Below are positions 35,668 to 44,227 of a stretch of 64,000 nucleotides of DNA, piece by piece. The translations under genes were made by a program, and so were the position numbers. Below the pieces are notes generated by a model, which ran no database searches, was not told the origin of the DNA, and was given only the letters and a program-made list of their open reading frames with translations. The stretch spans positions 169,574-233,573 of the forward strand of contig NZ_JAATOP010000006.1 of assembly GCF_011806565.1 (NCBI RefSeq), given 5' to 3'. The DNA comes from Marivivens donghaensis. GTDB lineage: Bacteria; Pseudomonadota; Alphaproteobacteria; Rhodobacterales; Rhodobacteraceae. How positions within the stretch are numbered: position 1 is the stretch's first letter; each line of letters begins with the position of its first letter.

Positions 35668-35686
35668 CGTGCCGCGATATGGCACG
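35668..35686. promoter_or_regulatory. Second inverted repeat upstream of the Lrp-type gene
   Basis: CGTGCC-GCGATAT-GGCACG at 35668-35686 is a perfect 6-bp inverted repeat 28 bases before the ATG of the regulator. It could be an autoregulatory operator or a 5'-UTR hairpin. Confidence 0.35.
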
Positions 35687-35714
35687 TTCGTTCCAAAGCA
35701 GAGGGAAAACAGGA

Positions 35715-36176
35715 ATGGCGTTGCGAATTGACGAGATGGATCGGAAAATCCTCAGCGAACTCCAGCGCGATGCCGGTCAATCCTTGGACGATATTGCGAA
35801 AAATGTCGGCTCTTCGAAGACGCCTGTCTGGAATCGTATCCGCAAGATGCGCGAGGCTGGCATCATCGGTCAGCAGACGGTGTTGCTCGACGCGGAGGCG
35901 CTTGGTTTTGAAGCATGTTTCTTCGTTCTGATCCGCACCAGCGCGCATGAATCCGACTGGCAGCAGAAGTTCCTCGGCGCTCTGAAAGCCCGCCCCGAAG
36001 TGCAGGAAGCGCACCGCCTTGCGGGCGATATCGACTACATCCTCAAAGTCCGCGTAAAGAACGCCCGTGCCTATGACGAGTTCTATCAGGCCCTGATTTC
36101 CGAAGTGCGCATCCACAACGTGACGGCGTTGCTGTCGATGGAAGAGATCAAGTCCACCGTCGCGCTGCCCCTCTAA
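35715..36176 (+). CDS. Lrp/AsnC family regulator, probable controller of the sulfur operon
   Basis: A 153-residue regulator: N-terminal HTH (about 3-60; MDRKILSELQRDAGQSLDDI, then GSSKTPVWNRIRKMREAGII) and a C-terminal RAM/AsnC effector domain (LAGDIDYILKVRVKNARAYDEF). ATG 35715 has GGGA and AGGA stretches upstream; the extension to 35658 is not family-like. It is divergent from the cysG-to-fpr operon, and such Lrp genes accompany this operon in alphaproteobacteria (some are named cysB-like or decR-like). Control of cysteine or sulfur genes is inferred from position. Confidence 0.9.
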   Translation: MALRIDEMDRKILSELQRDAGQSLDDIAKNVGSSKTPVWNRIRKMREAGIIGQQTVLLDAEALGFEACFFVLIRTSAHESDWQQKFLGALKARPEVQEAHRLAGDIDYILKVRVKNARAYDEFYQALISEVRIHNVTALLSMEEIKSTVALPL

Positions 36177-36177
36177 A

Positions 36178-36220
36178 GGAAAACGCCCCCCGAACCACAT
36201 GGGCCGGAGGGCGTTCCCTT
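36178..36220. terminator. Terminator between the Lrp-type gene and the PQQ dehydrogenase gene
   Basis: AACGCCC at 36182-36188 pairs with GGGCGTT at 36209-36215; inner CCG/CGG bases extend the pairing. It stands two bases after the regulator stop, between convergent genes. No strong T-run follows. Confidence 0.6.
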
Positions 36221-36254
36221 ACCGCCGGAGCTTTTTGCCCGGTCTGGTTATCCG

Positions 36255-38378
36255 TTATTCGGGTAGGGCGTAGACAGCGACCTGATCGCCCACCTGATCC
36301 TTAATGATACTGTTGCCGCCCGCGACAAAAGCAACATACTGACGGCCATTATATTCGTAGATCGCGGGGTTTGCGACAATCGGCGCTTCCATCTGGTCGG
36401 ACCACAGCTCTTCGCCCGTTTCCAGATCGAAGGCGCGGGCCTTGGCGTCCATCGTGGCACCGATGAAGATCAGGCCGCCAGCCGTGACAGCCGGACCGCC
36501 GATGGTGGGCGAACCCATGCTTTCGGGCATGTAAAATCCGAACTTCTGCGACATCCCGAGCGGCTTGCGCCACTTCACATCACCCGTAGTCATGTCGAGC
36601 GCGACCAGTTCGCCGAACGGCGGCTTCCAGCACGGCATTCCCAGCCAGTTGAAGGCCGAAAACAACGACATGCCGTAGGGCGAGCCTTCCTGCGGGTAGA
36701 AGCCGCTTTCGTTGCCCGAACCGCCAGTCTGGCTGTCGTACTCCTGACGCGCATAAAGCTGGATGTACTGCGTGATGTGCGAGGTGTTCACCACGGCGGT
36801 CTGCGTTTCGGGATCGAACGCCACGCCGCCCCACTGAACGCCGCCCGCACTGTCGGGATAGGCCAGAACGCCCGAGCCTTTGGTGGTCGGCGGGGTGTAC
36901 ATGCCCTCGTACCAGAGGTCATCGAAGAGGCGCGAACACGACCCCGCACCGACGATATCGGCAGGCAGCCAGACCTCGGGCTTTTCAGCCTGATCGAGCA
37001 GCGGCGCAGGCTTGGTCGGGAACGGCTGGGTCGGCGCGTAGTATTCGCCGTCCACGCTGCCGTCACCGCCAGGCACAGGGCGTTCCTCGATAGGCCAGAC
37101 GTCGTCACCCGTTTCGCGGTTCACGACGAACAGGAAGCCCATCTTTGTGGCTTGGATCAGGGCAGGGATCTCCTCGCCGTCCACGGTGATATCCATCAGC
37201 GTCGGGGCAGAGTTGATGTCGTAGTCCCAGATATCGTGGTGGACCCACTGGCGGGACCAGACGACCTCGCCGGTTTCCAGATCGACGGCCGTGGTCGAGG
37301 TCGCATAAGGCACTTCGTCCACGCGGTTGCCGCCCCAATAGTTCGGGGAGGGCGACGAAATCGGCATGTAAACAAGGCCGAGGTCCTCATCGACCGACAT
37401 CGCGGTCCAGACGTTGGCGGTGCCTGTCTGTTCGCGCAGTTCGTCAGGGATGGTCTGGAACGCCCACTGCAATTCGCCCGTCTGCGGATCGACCGAGAAC
37501 ACAGCGCCCGGAGGCGCTTCGGAATAGGCCCAGTCCTTGCCAGCCCAGCCGATGATGACGTGGTTGCCGGCAATGGTCGGCGGTTGCAGAAGCGAGAACG
37601 GGAAGCGGTCGTTGACCGTGTTCCACTGGTTCACATCAAGCACGCCGTCCTCGCCGAAATCGGTGCATTTCTCGCCCGTATCCGCGTCGATCGCGAATAG
37701 CTGCGCGTCCATGGTGCCGAGGTAGATGATCTTCTGGCAAGCCTCGCCCTCGACGGGGTTTTCGGCCTCCCAATAGGACACGCCGCGGTTCTTAAGCGCG
37801 GGCTGGGTGAGAGGTTCCAGCGTGGAGTCGGTGTTGAACGACCATTTTACCTTGCCCGTATCGGGCTCCAGCGCGACGACGCGATAGAACGGCGTGCCGA
37901 GGTACAGCGTGTCGTTGGCAAAGATCGGCGTGGCGGACCAGACGGTCGCAGCCAGATCGCCCGAGCCATCCGACACATCGCCCGTGTGGTAATCCCAAAC
38001 CTTCTCCAGATCGCCGACGTTTTCCACGCGGATCTGGTCGAGCGGCGCGTACTTCTGGCCGTTCACCTGACCGTGGAAGCTGTCCCAACGGGCCTCTTCG
38101 GGTTGCATCGGCGTGCCGGTGCGTTCGCGGCCCCCAGAGCCAAGCAGCGGGTCGGCAATCCCTTCGAGGTTATCATCCGTCTGCGGCGGTTGGTATTCGC
38201 GGAACATCTGCGGGCCGGCGTCTTCCTCGGCGGCAGGTTCGGCGGCGGGCGCGGCCTCTTCGGCGGGCTGCTCGGCTTGGGTCTGGTCCTCAGCAGGCAC
38301 TTCCTCCTGCGCCCAGACCGGCCCCATCGCGGCGGTCAGTGCAATGCATGAAACGAATAAGCTACTGCGAAAATTCAT
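36255..38378 (-). CDS. sldA: PQQ-dependent polyol/glucose-type dehydrogenase, catalytic subunit (SldA-like)
   Basis: A 707-residue periplasmic quinoprotein of the glucose/quinate/shikimate dehydrogenase family, oxidising sugars or polyols and passing electrons to ubiquinone. Signal peptide 1-23 (VWA/QEE), then a Glu/Pro/Ala-rich linker (about 24-55), then an eight-bladed propeller with repeated tryptophan-docking motifs such as ALEPDTGKVKWSF, SVDPQTGELQWAF, AVDLETGEVVWSR and AFDLETGEELWSD. Membrane-bound glucose dehydrogenases carry the anchor helices in the same chain; here they are in the gene before, as in Gluconobacter SldBA. It overlaps that gene by four bases. GGGAG precedes ATG 38378. 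The symbol is by analogy; substrate is not determined. No PQQ synthesis genes are in the window. Confidence 0.85.
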   Translation of the reverse strand: MNFRSSLFVSCIALTAAMGPVWAQEEVPAEDQTQAEQPAEEAAPAAEPAAEEDAGPQMFREYQPPQTDDNLEGIADPLLGSGGRERTGTPMQPEEARWDSFHGQVNGQKYAPLDQIRVENVGDLEKVWDYHTGDVSDGSGDLAATVWSATPIFANDTLYLGTPFYRVVALEPDTGKVKWSFNTDSTLEPLTQPALKNRGVSYWEAENPVEGEACQKIIYLGTMDAQLFAIDADTGEKCTDFGEDGVLDVNQWNTVNDRFPFSLLQPPTIAGNHVIIGWAGKDWAYSEAPPGAVFSVDPQTGELQWAFQTIPDELREQTGTANVWTAMSVDEDLGLVYMPISSPSPNYWGGNRVDEVPYATSTTAVDLETGEVVWSRQWVHHDIWDYDINSAPTLMDITVDGEEIPALIQATKMGFLFVVNRETGDDVWPIEERPVPGGDGSVDGEYYAPTQPFPTKPAPLLDQAEKPEVWLPADIVGAGSCSRLFDDLWYEGMYTPPTTKGSGVLAYPDSAGGVQWGGVAFDPETQTAVVNTSHITQYIQLYARQEYDSQTGGSGNESGFYPQEGSPYGMSLFSAFNWLGMPCWKPPFGELVALDMTTGDVKWRKPLGMSQKFGFYMPESMGSPTIGGPAVTAGGLIFIGATMDAKARAFDLETGEELWSDQMEAPIVANPAIYEYNGRQYVAFVAGGNSIIKDQVGDQVAVYALPE

Positions 38379-38749
38379 ACGCGAGCTCCCTGATGGCGGT
38401 GGATAACGGAAAATCGGGAAATCGCGCGGATCACACCAACCAGCGCGACAACCATCGCGGCGATCAGGAGCCATTCGTGGAGGAAATACCCAGCGAGGGC
38501 GGTCAGGAACACGTCGAGCAGGCACAAAAGCCCGAGCGTCATGTAGATGGCCTTGGAACTGAACAGCGGCATCAGCGCCGCCGCGATCAGCATGGCCACG
38601 GTCGAGAAGAGCACAAGCCCCGCTCCGATCGTGCCGTTCACGCCTGTCAGCGGAACGAAATAGTAGTAGGCCGCCACCGCGATACCGAGTGCGGCGCCGA
38701 CCATGAGAATAATGACCCCTGAGCCCAGAGGAGGTTGTTCGGATTGCAT
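38375..38749 (-). CDS. sldB: Small membrane subunit of the PQQ dehydrogenase (SldB-like)
   Basis: A 124-residue inner-membrane protein with four predicted helices (about 10-35, 39-63, 67-90 and 91-110). It corresponds to the N-terminal membrane domain of one-piece membrane glucose dehydrogenases and to Gluconobacter SldB, a similar-sized subunit needed for polyol dehydrogenase activity. It would anchor the catalytic subunit and help electron transfer to ubiquinone. The stop overlaps the start of the catalytic gene (ATGA). GAGG lies eight bases before ATG 38749. It starts 93 bases after the pdxA stop, on the same strand. Confidence 0.82.
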   Translation of the reverse strand: MQSEQPPLGSGVIILMVGAALGIAVAAYYYFVPLTGVNGTIGAGLVLFSTVAMLIAAALMPLFSSKAIYMTLGLLCLLDVFLTALAGYFLHEWLLIAAMVVALVGVIRAISRFSVIHRHQGARV

Positions 38750-38765
38750 GAGCTGGCCTCAATCA

Positions 38766-38788
38766 CTTGTTATGAAAACCACAACAAG
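38766..38788. promoter_or_regulatory. Inverted repeat upstream of the SldB-like gene
   Basis: CTTGTT at 38766-38771 and AACAAG at 38783-38788 are separated by 11 bases, in the 93-base gap between pdxA and the sldBA-like unit. A GC-rich hairpin (GGGCG/CGCCC near 38797-38812) also lies here. Candidate operator and weak pdxA terminator, from position only. Confidence 0.25.
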
Positions 38789-38842
38789 GAGTAGGGCGCG
38801 GAGCCGCCCCTTCAACAAAGCCTTGGGTATTATTACAGTTTT

Positions 38843-39814
38843 TTAGCCCTGACGGTGTGATGCCTGCGCCATTTTGTGCGCCATGCGGATCGCCGCAATC
38901 ATCGACGACGGGTTCGCTTTGCCCGTTCCCGCGATGTCGAACGCGGTGCCGTGGTCGGGCGAGGTGCGGATGAACGGCAGCCCGAGCGTGACATTGACGC
39001 CGTTGTCGAAATCAATCGTCTTGATCGGGATGAGCGCCTGATCGTGGTAGGCACAAATCGCGGCGTCATAGGTCTGGCGGGCAGCGGCGTGGAACATCGT
39101 GTCGGGCGGCATCGGCCCGCGCAGATTAAAGCCCTCGGCCCGCAGCGCGTCGACCGTGGCGTTCATCCATTGCAGTTCCTCGGTCCCCATCTTGCCGCCT
39201 TCGCCAGCGTGCGGGTTAAGGCCCGCAATGGCGATGCGCGGCTCGCGGATGCCGAAGTTCTGGATCAGCCCGCGCGCGGTGATCCGCACGGTGTCCGAAA
39301 GTACCTCGGGCGTGAACTGGGCGGGCACGTCCTTTAGTGCGATATGGATCGTCGCAGGCACCACGCGGAGCTGTTCGCTCGCCAGCATCATCACGACCTT
39401 CTGATTGCCGGCCAGCGCCGCCAGAAACTCCGTATGACCGGGAAACGAGAAATTGGCCCCGTCAGCGAGCGCCTTTTTGTGGATCGGCGCCGTGGTCATC
39501 GCAGCGCAGCGGCCCGTCATGGTGAGCTGAACCGCCGTCTGGATCGAAGAGATCACACCGACCGCATGGGCCGGATCAGCGACGCCCGGAACACGGGGCG
39601 TGCCGAAATCGCGGGCCAGAACGGGCAGGGCGTTCCGGCTTACACTCGCCGCGTCTTCTGGCTGGGCAACGACCTCGAACTTTGCGCCGTCGGGCAGGTG
39701 GGTCGGATCACCGATCCAGAGCATCGGCACGTCTTCACGCAGAACCTCCCAAGCACGGACCGCGATTTCCGGTCCGATGCCTGCGGGTTCGCCACAGCTG
39801 ATGGCAACGGTCAT
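38843..39814 (-). CDS. pdxA: 4-hydroxythreonine-4-phosphate dehydrogenase
   Basis: A 323-residue metal- and NAD-dependent enzyme of the DXP-dependent vitamin B6 pathway. The start MTVAISCGEPAGIGPEIA is the PdxA signature, and the metal-binding histidines lie in FPGHTEFLA, in the HAGEGGKMG region and in AYHDQALIPIK. ATG 39814 overlaps the surA stop (ATGA); the extension to 39949 lies inside surA. It is the last recognisable gene of the lptF-lptG-lptD-surA-pdxA operon. rsmA (ksgA), usual next in alphaproteobacteria, is absent. Confidence 0.95.
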   Translation of the reverse strand: MTVAISCGEPAGIGPEIAVRAWEVLREDVPMLWIGDPTHLPDGAKFEVVAQPEDAASVSRNALPVLARDFGTPRVPGVADPAHAVGVISSIQTAVQLTMTGRCAAMTTAPIHKKALADGANFSFPGHTEFLAALAGNQKVVMMLASEQLRVVPATIHIALKDVPAQFTPEVLSDTVRITARGLIQNFGIREPRIAIAGLNPHAGEGGKMGTEELQWMNATVDALRAEGFNLRGPMPPDTMFHAAARQTYDAAICAYHDQALIPIKTIDFDNGVNVTLGLPFIRTSPDHGTAFDIAGTGKANPSSMIAAIRMAHKMAQASHRQG

Positions 39815-41031
39815 GGCGTGACGATGGTCGCGTTTGCGCGCAAGCGGGCCAGCAGCAGATCGGCCTGTTGCGCAAGCTGACGGCTGCTCAGACGGTTGGC
39901 CACGGTTTCGCGGTCGATCCCGCCGTCGACAACCGGCAGGCGGCTGCACAGCATAACATAAAGCAGCGTCTGACCGTCATTACGGGTCAGGGCCGCGGCG
40001 CTCTCGCCCTCGTCCAGACCAGCCAGAACCATCGCGATGTCATTCTCGATCTCGGACGGCGCGGCAGTGGTGCGGGTCAGACGATCTTCGGGCAGGCCCT
40101 TGGCCACGCCGTAAAGGTCGTCACAGCTATCGGTGTCCGCGTCGATCTGGGCAGCCTGCGCCAGAGCCTCGGCAGTGAGGCCACCGCCGATGGTGAAGAC
40201 GGCGTAGTCCAGCATCATTGGCTTGGCCTGACCGCTATCCACTTCGCGCAGATCGCGCAGTTGAAGCAGCGCCACGCCGTTCGGGATCGGCAGCGGCTGG
40301 GTCACTTCGCCCGGCTCCAGCGCGAGCAGCACGTCACCGAGACCCGCCGGATATTCGTCCAGCGATTTCCACGGCAGACGGCCACCGTTTTCCTTGGTCT
40401 GAACGGCGGAATACTGCGCCGCAGCAGCCGAGAATTCGGCGGTCGAGCGCAGACGGCTCAGACGCTCGGCAATCGCCATCGCTTCGGCAGCGCGCTCGGG
40501 CGGCGCGGGGATGATGATTTCGGACAGAAGGACTTGGATCGCAGTGGTATTGCCCAGCTCGCTCGCAATCGCGGTGTCGATATCGCGGTCCGACACGTCA
40601 ACGCTACCACGGAACTCGCGGCGGATGAAGTCGCGCCATAGGCTGTTGATCTCGACGTAATCGCGAAGCGCCTGCTCCTCGATACCTTGGCTGGCAAGCG
40701 CGGCTACGAACTGGTCGACCGACTGGTTCGCACGGCCCGCAAATTCCTCCAGCGCAGCCTGAAGGCCCTCGTCTGTAATGCGGATGCCGCGGCTGGCCAT
40801 GTAGTCACGGCGCAGTGCGTCGTCGATCAGTTGCTGGCGGGCGACCTCGGCCGGATTGCCGGGGGTATTGAATGCCTCCAGCAGCGCCACGCGCTGATTC
40901 AGTTCATAATTCGTAATCGCTTGGTCATTCACCATGATAGCGGGCGAAAACAGGCCCTGCGCCTGCACCGAAACCGGAGCCAGAAGGGCAGCCGTCGCGG
41001 CCGCGCAAAGAAGGGTTCGAATAGCTCGCAT
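39811..41031 (-). CDS. surA: Periplasmic peptidyl-prolyl isomerase/chaperone SurA
   Basis: A 406-residue periplasmic chaperone for outer-membrane protein folding. The signal peptide is about residues 1-25 (VSVQA/QGL). An N-terminal SurA domain follows (IMVNDQAITNYELNQRVALL) with one recognisable parvulin-like domain in the middle (about 165-265), then a C-terminal helix; E. coli SurA has two parvulin domains. I chose ATG 41031 since GAGG lies seven bases before it and a signal peptide follows directly; ATGs at 41055 and 41046 are alternatives. Next to lptD, one of its known client genes. Confidence 0.88.
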   Translation of the reverse strand: MRAIRTLLCAAATAALLAPVSVQAQGLFSPAIMVNDQAITNYELNQRVALLEAFNTPGNPAEVARQQLIDDALRRDYMASRGIRITDEGLQAALEEFAGRANQSVDQFVAALASQGIEEQALRDYVEINSLWRDFIRREFRGSVDVSDRDIDTAIASELGNTTAIQVLLSEIIIPAPPERAAEAMAIAERLSRLRSTAEFSAAAAQYSAVQTKENGGRLPWKSLDEYPAGLGDVLLALEPGEVTQPLPIPNGVALLQLRDLREVDSGQAKPMMLDYAVFTIGGGLTAEALAQAAQIDADTDSCDDLYGVAKGLPEDRLTRTTAAPSEIENDIAMVLAGLDEGESAAALTRNDGQTLLYVMLCSRLPVVDGGIDRETVANRLSSRQLAQQADLLLARLRANATIVTP

Positions 41032-41042
41032 TATTTGCCTCG

Positions 41043-43133
41043 TCATTTCGTGCATGTCCGTCGTGCGGCGGCGCCGCTGGCCGATGTTCCAAATCCTGTC
41101 AGCCCGATGGACAGACCGTAATCCGTCGTTGGTTCAACACTAGAGGAAGAAGTGTAGCGGCGCGAGGCGGAAAACTCGACCGTCACGCATTCGTTTTGCC
41201 ACCCGATATCGAAGCCCGCTTCCGCAGGTGCTTCGGCGGCCACGTCGTAGCGTCCGTTCACTCCGAGCGTCCAGATATCGTCAAAGCGGTACTCCGCATC
41301 CACGGCCCATTCCGACACGTCGCCATCGCGGTTTTCCGCCAGATCGGTATCGAGGAACACGTAGCTCGCGGCGAGGTCCATCTTGATGCCGTTCCAGTCA
41401 ATCGCGATCTCGGACTTGCTGGGGGTGAAGTTGTCGTCGAGCACTGAACGCCCCGCAAGGCCGATACCGTCGGGCAGCATGAACTGACCCGCGACCAGCC
41501 AGTCGGACGCGGTGCCGGACAGCCCCGAACTTGCGGTGAAATCGGCGGCCTCATTGCGGAACACACGGCCCAGAACGAAGCGCGCCGACAACCCGTTGTC
41601 AGCAGTGCGCGACCAGCTCAGGCCCGCTGCGGCTTGCAGACCGGGTTCGATACGGTCCTCACCGGGGAAACGGCTGAGAGAGAAAAGGTTGCTCTCGTCA
41701 AATTCGACGCTGGTTGAGTCCTCGTTCGGAATGTCGGTGCCGTAATCGCCGGTCCAGCCGACCATGACCTTCGGCTCAATGATGTCGGTCACGCCTTTGG
41801 CGCCGGTGCGGATCATCGGGTAGCTCAGCGTCACAGCCGCCTCAGGCGTAAACCGCACACCGGAGTCGTATTGCGGCTCGTCATTGAACACGTACCAATC
41901 GGCCCGCAGGCCAAGGTCGTTGCGGATCAGCAGGCCGGAGGACAGGACGTAATCCTTCACCCAATCGACCTCGGCTCCGACACGGAACACATCGCGGTCC
42001 AGACCGCCCGTATCCTCGCCATATCGCAGGAACAGGTCGCCGTCCGCGCCGATGGTCAGCAGACCACCCCACAGATCACGGGACTCCTCGTAGCGCGCCT
42101 CGGCCACCAGCGGCGGCAGGCCAGCGTTGTTCTCGTCGTCGAGCAGCGTCTGGTAGGCCGAGATTTCAGCCCACGCGAGGGTCCGCGCCTCTACCTTTTC
42201 GAACCGAAGCGTGCTCTCCAAACGATCGGCATCGGAATAGCCGTAGGTCTGCAGGTAGCCGTCATCCGTGGTCGCGGTGCCGTCGAAGGTCAGCGTGTAG
42301 CCGCTCGGCAGCCAGAACTCCGCATCGGCACGGATGTAGCCGCGCAACGCGTCGTCGGTCTGGTTGTCGGAACTCAGCGCGCCTTCGACCAGCAGATCGC
42401 CGTTGGCGAACGCCTGACGATACCGCCCCTCGACCGTCACGGTATTGAGGCTAAGGTAGGGCGTGATCGTTACATCACGATCATCGTCTAATGCTATGAA
42501 ATACGGAAGCTTTACGCCAAAACCGAGTTGATCGGTAGAGCGGTAGCGCGGGATCAGAAGACCGGTCGCACGTTCGAGCGACGGGTCAGGCATACGGATC
42601 TTCGGTAGCCACACCAGCGGTACGCCGCGCACGCGGAATGTGGCGTCCTCGAAGTAAAGCTGCTGCGCTTCCTGATCATGGGTCACGCGGCCCGCACGGA
42701 TATCCCAAAGCGGCGGACGCCCGTCACAGACCGAACAGGAGGTCGCCGCAACGCGGGTCAGCTGCGATGCGGTCGGCGAGGTATCAATCCGCGCGGCAGC
42801 CAGTTGCAGCCGCTCGTCCAGCACCAGACGCGCACCCAGCAGAATGCCGTTCTCCAGCTTGGGGTCGATCTCCGCGCTGTCGGCCATGAAAATTTCGCCA
42901 TCGGGGCCGGTGATGAAAATCGGACCCTCGATGCTCAGTTGGTCAGTGTTCTGCGAATAGACAATCCGCGTCGCGGTCAGGCGGCTGTCACCATAGAAAA
43001 CCTCGACGTTGCCCGAGGCGATCAGCGTGTTTTCACCGCGCAAGGAAACGATGTCCGCCAACAGGTTAGCGGCCACTTGTGCAGTGGCGATCTGCGGCAG
43101 GAGCAGAGCAAGAACGGTCGCGGCAAGACGCAT
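41043..43133 (-). CDS. lptD: LPS-assembly outer-membrane protein LptD
   Basis: A 696-residue outer-membrane beta-barrel that inserts lipopolysaccharide into the outer leaflet together with LptE. The signal peptide is about 1-18 (QIATA/QVA). The N-terminal OstA-like domain (about 25-140) has IASGNVEVFYGDSRL. The long barrel region carries many aromatic strands. Cysteines occur in SCSVC and in the final RRTCTK, so disulfides of the LptD kind are possible. The ATG overlaps the lptG stop by one base (TGATG), with GGAGG inside lptG. The ORF extension to 43199 is discarded. Confidence 0.94.
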   Translation of the reverse strand: MRLAATVLALLLPQIATAQVAANLLADIVSLRGENTLIASGNVEVFYGDSRLTATRIVYSQNTDQLSIEGPIFITGPDGEIFMADSAEIDPKLENGILLGARLVLDERLQLAAARIDTSPTASQLTRVAATSCSVCDGRPPLWDIRAGRVTHDQEAQQLYFEDATFRVRGVPLVWLPKIRMPDPSLERATGLLIPRYRSTDQLGFGVKLPYFIALDDDRDVTITPYLSLNTVTVEGRYRQAFANGDLLVEGALSSDNQTDDALRGYIRADAEFWLPSGYTLTFDGTATTDDGYLQTYGYSDADRLESTLRFEKVEARTLAWAEISAYQTLLDDENNAGLPPLVAEARYEESRDLWGGLLTIGADGDLFLRYGEDTGGLDRDVFRVGAEVDWVKDYVLSSGLLIRNDLGLRADWYVFNDEPQYDSGVRFTPEAAVTLSYPMIRTGAKGVTDIIEPKVMVGWTGDYGTDIPNEDSTSVEFDESNLFSLSRFPGEDRIEPGLQAAAGLSWSRTADNGLSARFVLGRVFRNEAADFTASSGLSGTASDWLVAGQFMLPDGIGLAGRSVLDDNFTPSKSEIAIDWNGIKMDLAASYVFLDTDLAENRDGDVSEWAVDAEYRFDDIWTLGVNGRYDVAAEAPAEAGFDIGWQNECVTVEFSASRRYTSSSSVEPTTDYGLSIGLTGFGTSASGAAARRTCTK

Positions 43134-44227
43134 CAGCCGTCCTCCAAATGTAGTAGTAATCCGAGGGCGAGCCCGATGGCTCCGAACGGCGGGGCCCATG
43201 CGGCGAGCATGACGGGGATCTGGCCGTTTTCACCAAGGATCGTTGCGAAGTTACGCACGAAGTAGAGCGCGAAGCTGATCAGCACAGCGTAAAGCACCAT
43301 GATCCCCGTGCGGCCTCCGCGCTGGTGGCGCATGGTGAAGGCTGAGCCGACCAGAACCATCGCCACGAGGAACACCGGCATCGCAAGTTCCGATTGCAGC
43401 CAGACCGCGTGACGGCGCGCGCTGAAGCCCGCGTCCTGAAGGCGTTCGATGAACCCCGGCAGTTCCCAGATCGGGATCGACGAGGGCGTGCCGAAGCTGT
43501 CGCGTATCTGGTCGGCGGTCAGGTTGCTCGGGATTTCGAAGGTGTCGAAATTCTGCGCCTCGGCCTCAGGGTTACGGGTGTCCGCCAGCGGCCAGACCTT
43601 GGCGTTGGTGACGGTCCACATGCCGTTCGACAGCGTCGCGGCCTCTGCGTCCACGCGGCGGGTCGGGCCGCCCTCGGTCGCGAAGGTCAGGAACGTCACA
43701 TCGCCCAGCTGCGTGCCTTCGAGGTTCGAGGACGACGCCTTGATCACCGTCTGGCCTTCGTCCGAGCCCTGACGCAGCCACAGCCCGTCCGCCGCCAGTG
43801 TCAACGCCGCGTCCACGCCCTTGAGCGAGGCGGCCCGCACCTCATATTCGCGGGAGGTCGTTGCTACGATCGGGTTGATCGCCGCGACAGCCACAACACC
43901 CACGATAAACGCTACTCCGGCAGGAGCTGCCAGCGCGCGCAGGCCGGAACGACCGGCAGCGCGGGTGATGACCAGTTCCGACGACCGCGCAAGCCCGAGG
44001 AACAGCGCGATGGTCGACAGGATCACGATCAGCGGGAAAATCCCGTAGAGCGATTGCGGCAGGTTCAGCAGCGTCAGGCTCACCACATCCGCAAACGACA
44101 CGCCCACATCGCTGAACTGGCGCAGTTGCTCGACCAGATCGAGGAACGCCATGATCGCGAAGAAAATCCCGAAGATTGACGCCAGCGTCGTCAGATACCT
44201 ACGAGCGAAATAACGGTGGAGGATCAT
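43133..44227 (-). CDS. lptG: LPS export permease LptG
   Basis: A 364-residue inner-membrane permease of the YjgP/YjgQ family that extracts LPS with LptF and the ATPase LptB. Six helices: about three near the N-terminus and three near the C-terminus, flanking a periplasmic beta-jellyroll (about 120-260). MILHRYFARRYLTTLASIFGIFF is the family-typical start. ATG 44227 overlaps the lptF stop (ATGA); the extension to 44335 is inside lptF. LptB is not in the window. Confidence 0.93.
   Translation of the reverse strand: MILHRYFARRYLTTLASIFGIFFAIMAFLDLVEQLRQFSDVGVSFADVVSLTLLNLPQSLYGIFPLIVILSTIALFLGLARSSELVITRAAGRSGLRALAAPAGVAFIVGVVAVAAINPIVATTSREYEVRAASLKGVDAALTLAADGLWLRQGSDEGQTVIKASSSNLEGTQLGDVTFLTFATEGGPTRRVDAEAATLSNGMWTVTNAKVWPLADTRNPEAEAQNFDTFEIPSNLTADQIRDSFGTPSSIPIWELPGFIERLQDAGFSARRHAVWLQSELAMPVFLVAMVLVGSAFTMRHQRGGRTGIMVLYAVLISFALYFVRNFATILGENGQIPVMLAAWAPPFGAIGLALGLLLHLEDG

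Noticed and set aside
38379..38762. Fusion of the PQQ dehydrogenase with its upstream extension
   Set aside because: The extension is another frame of the small membrane subunit gene. The quinoprotein has its own signal peptide and ribosome site at 38378.
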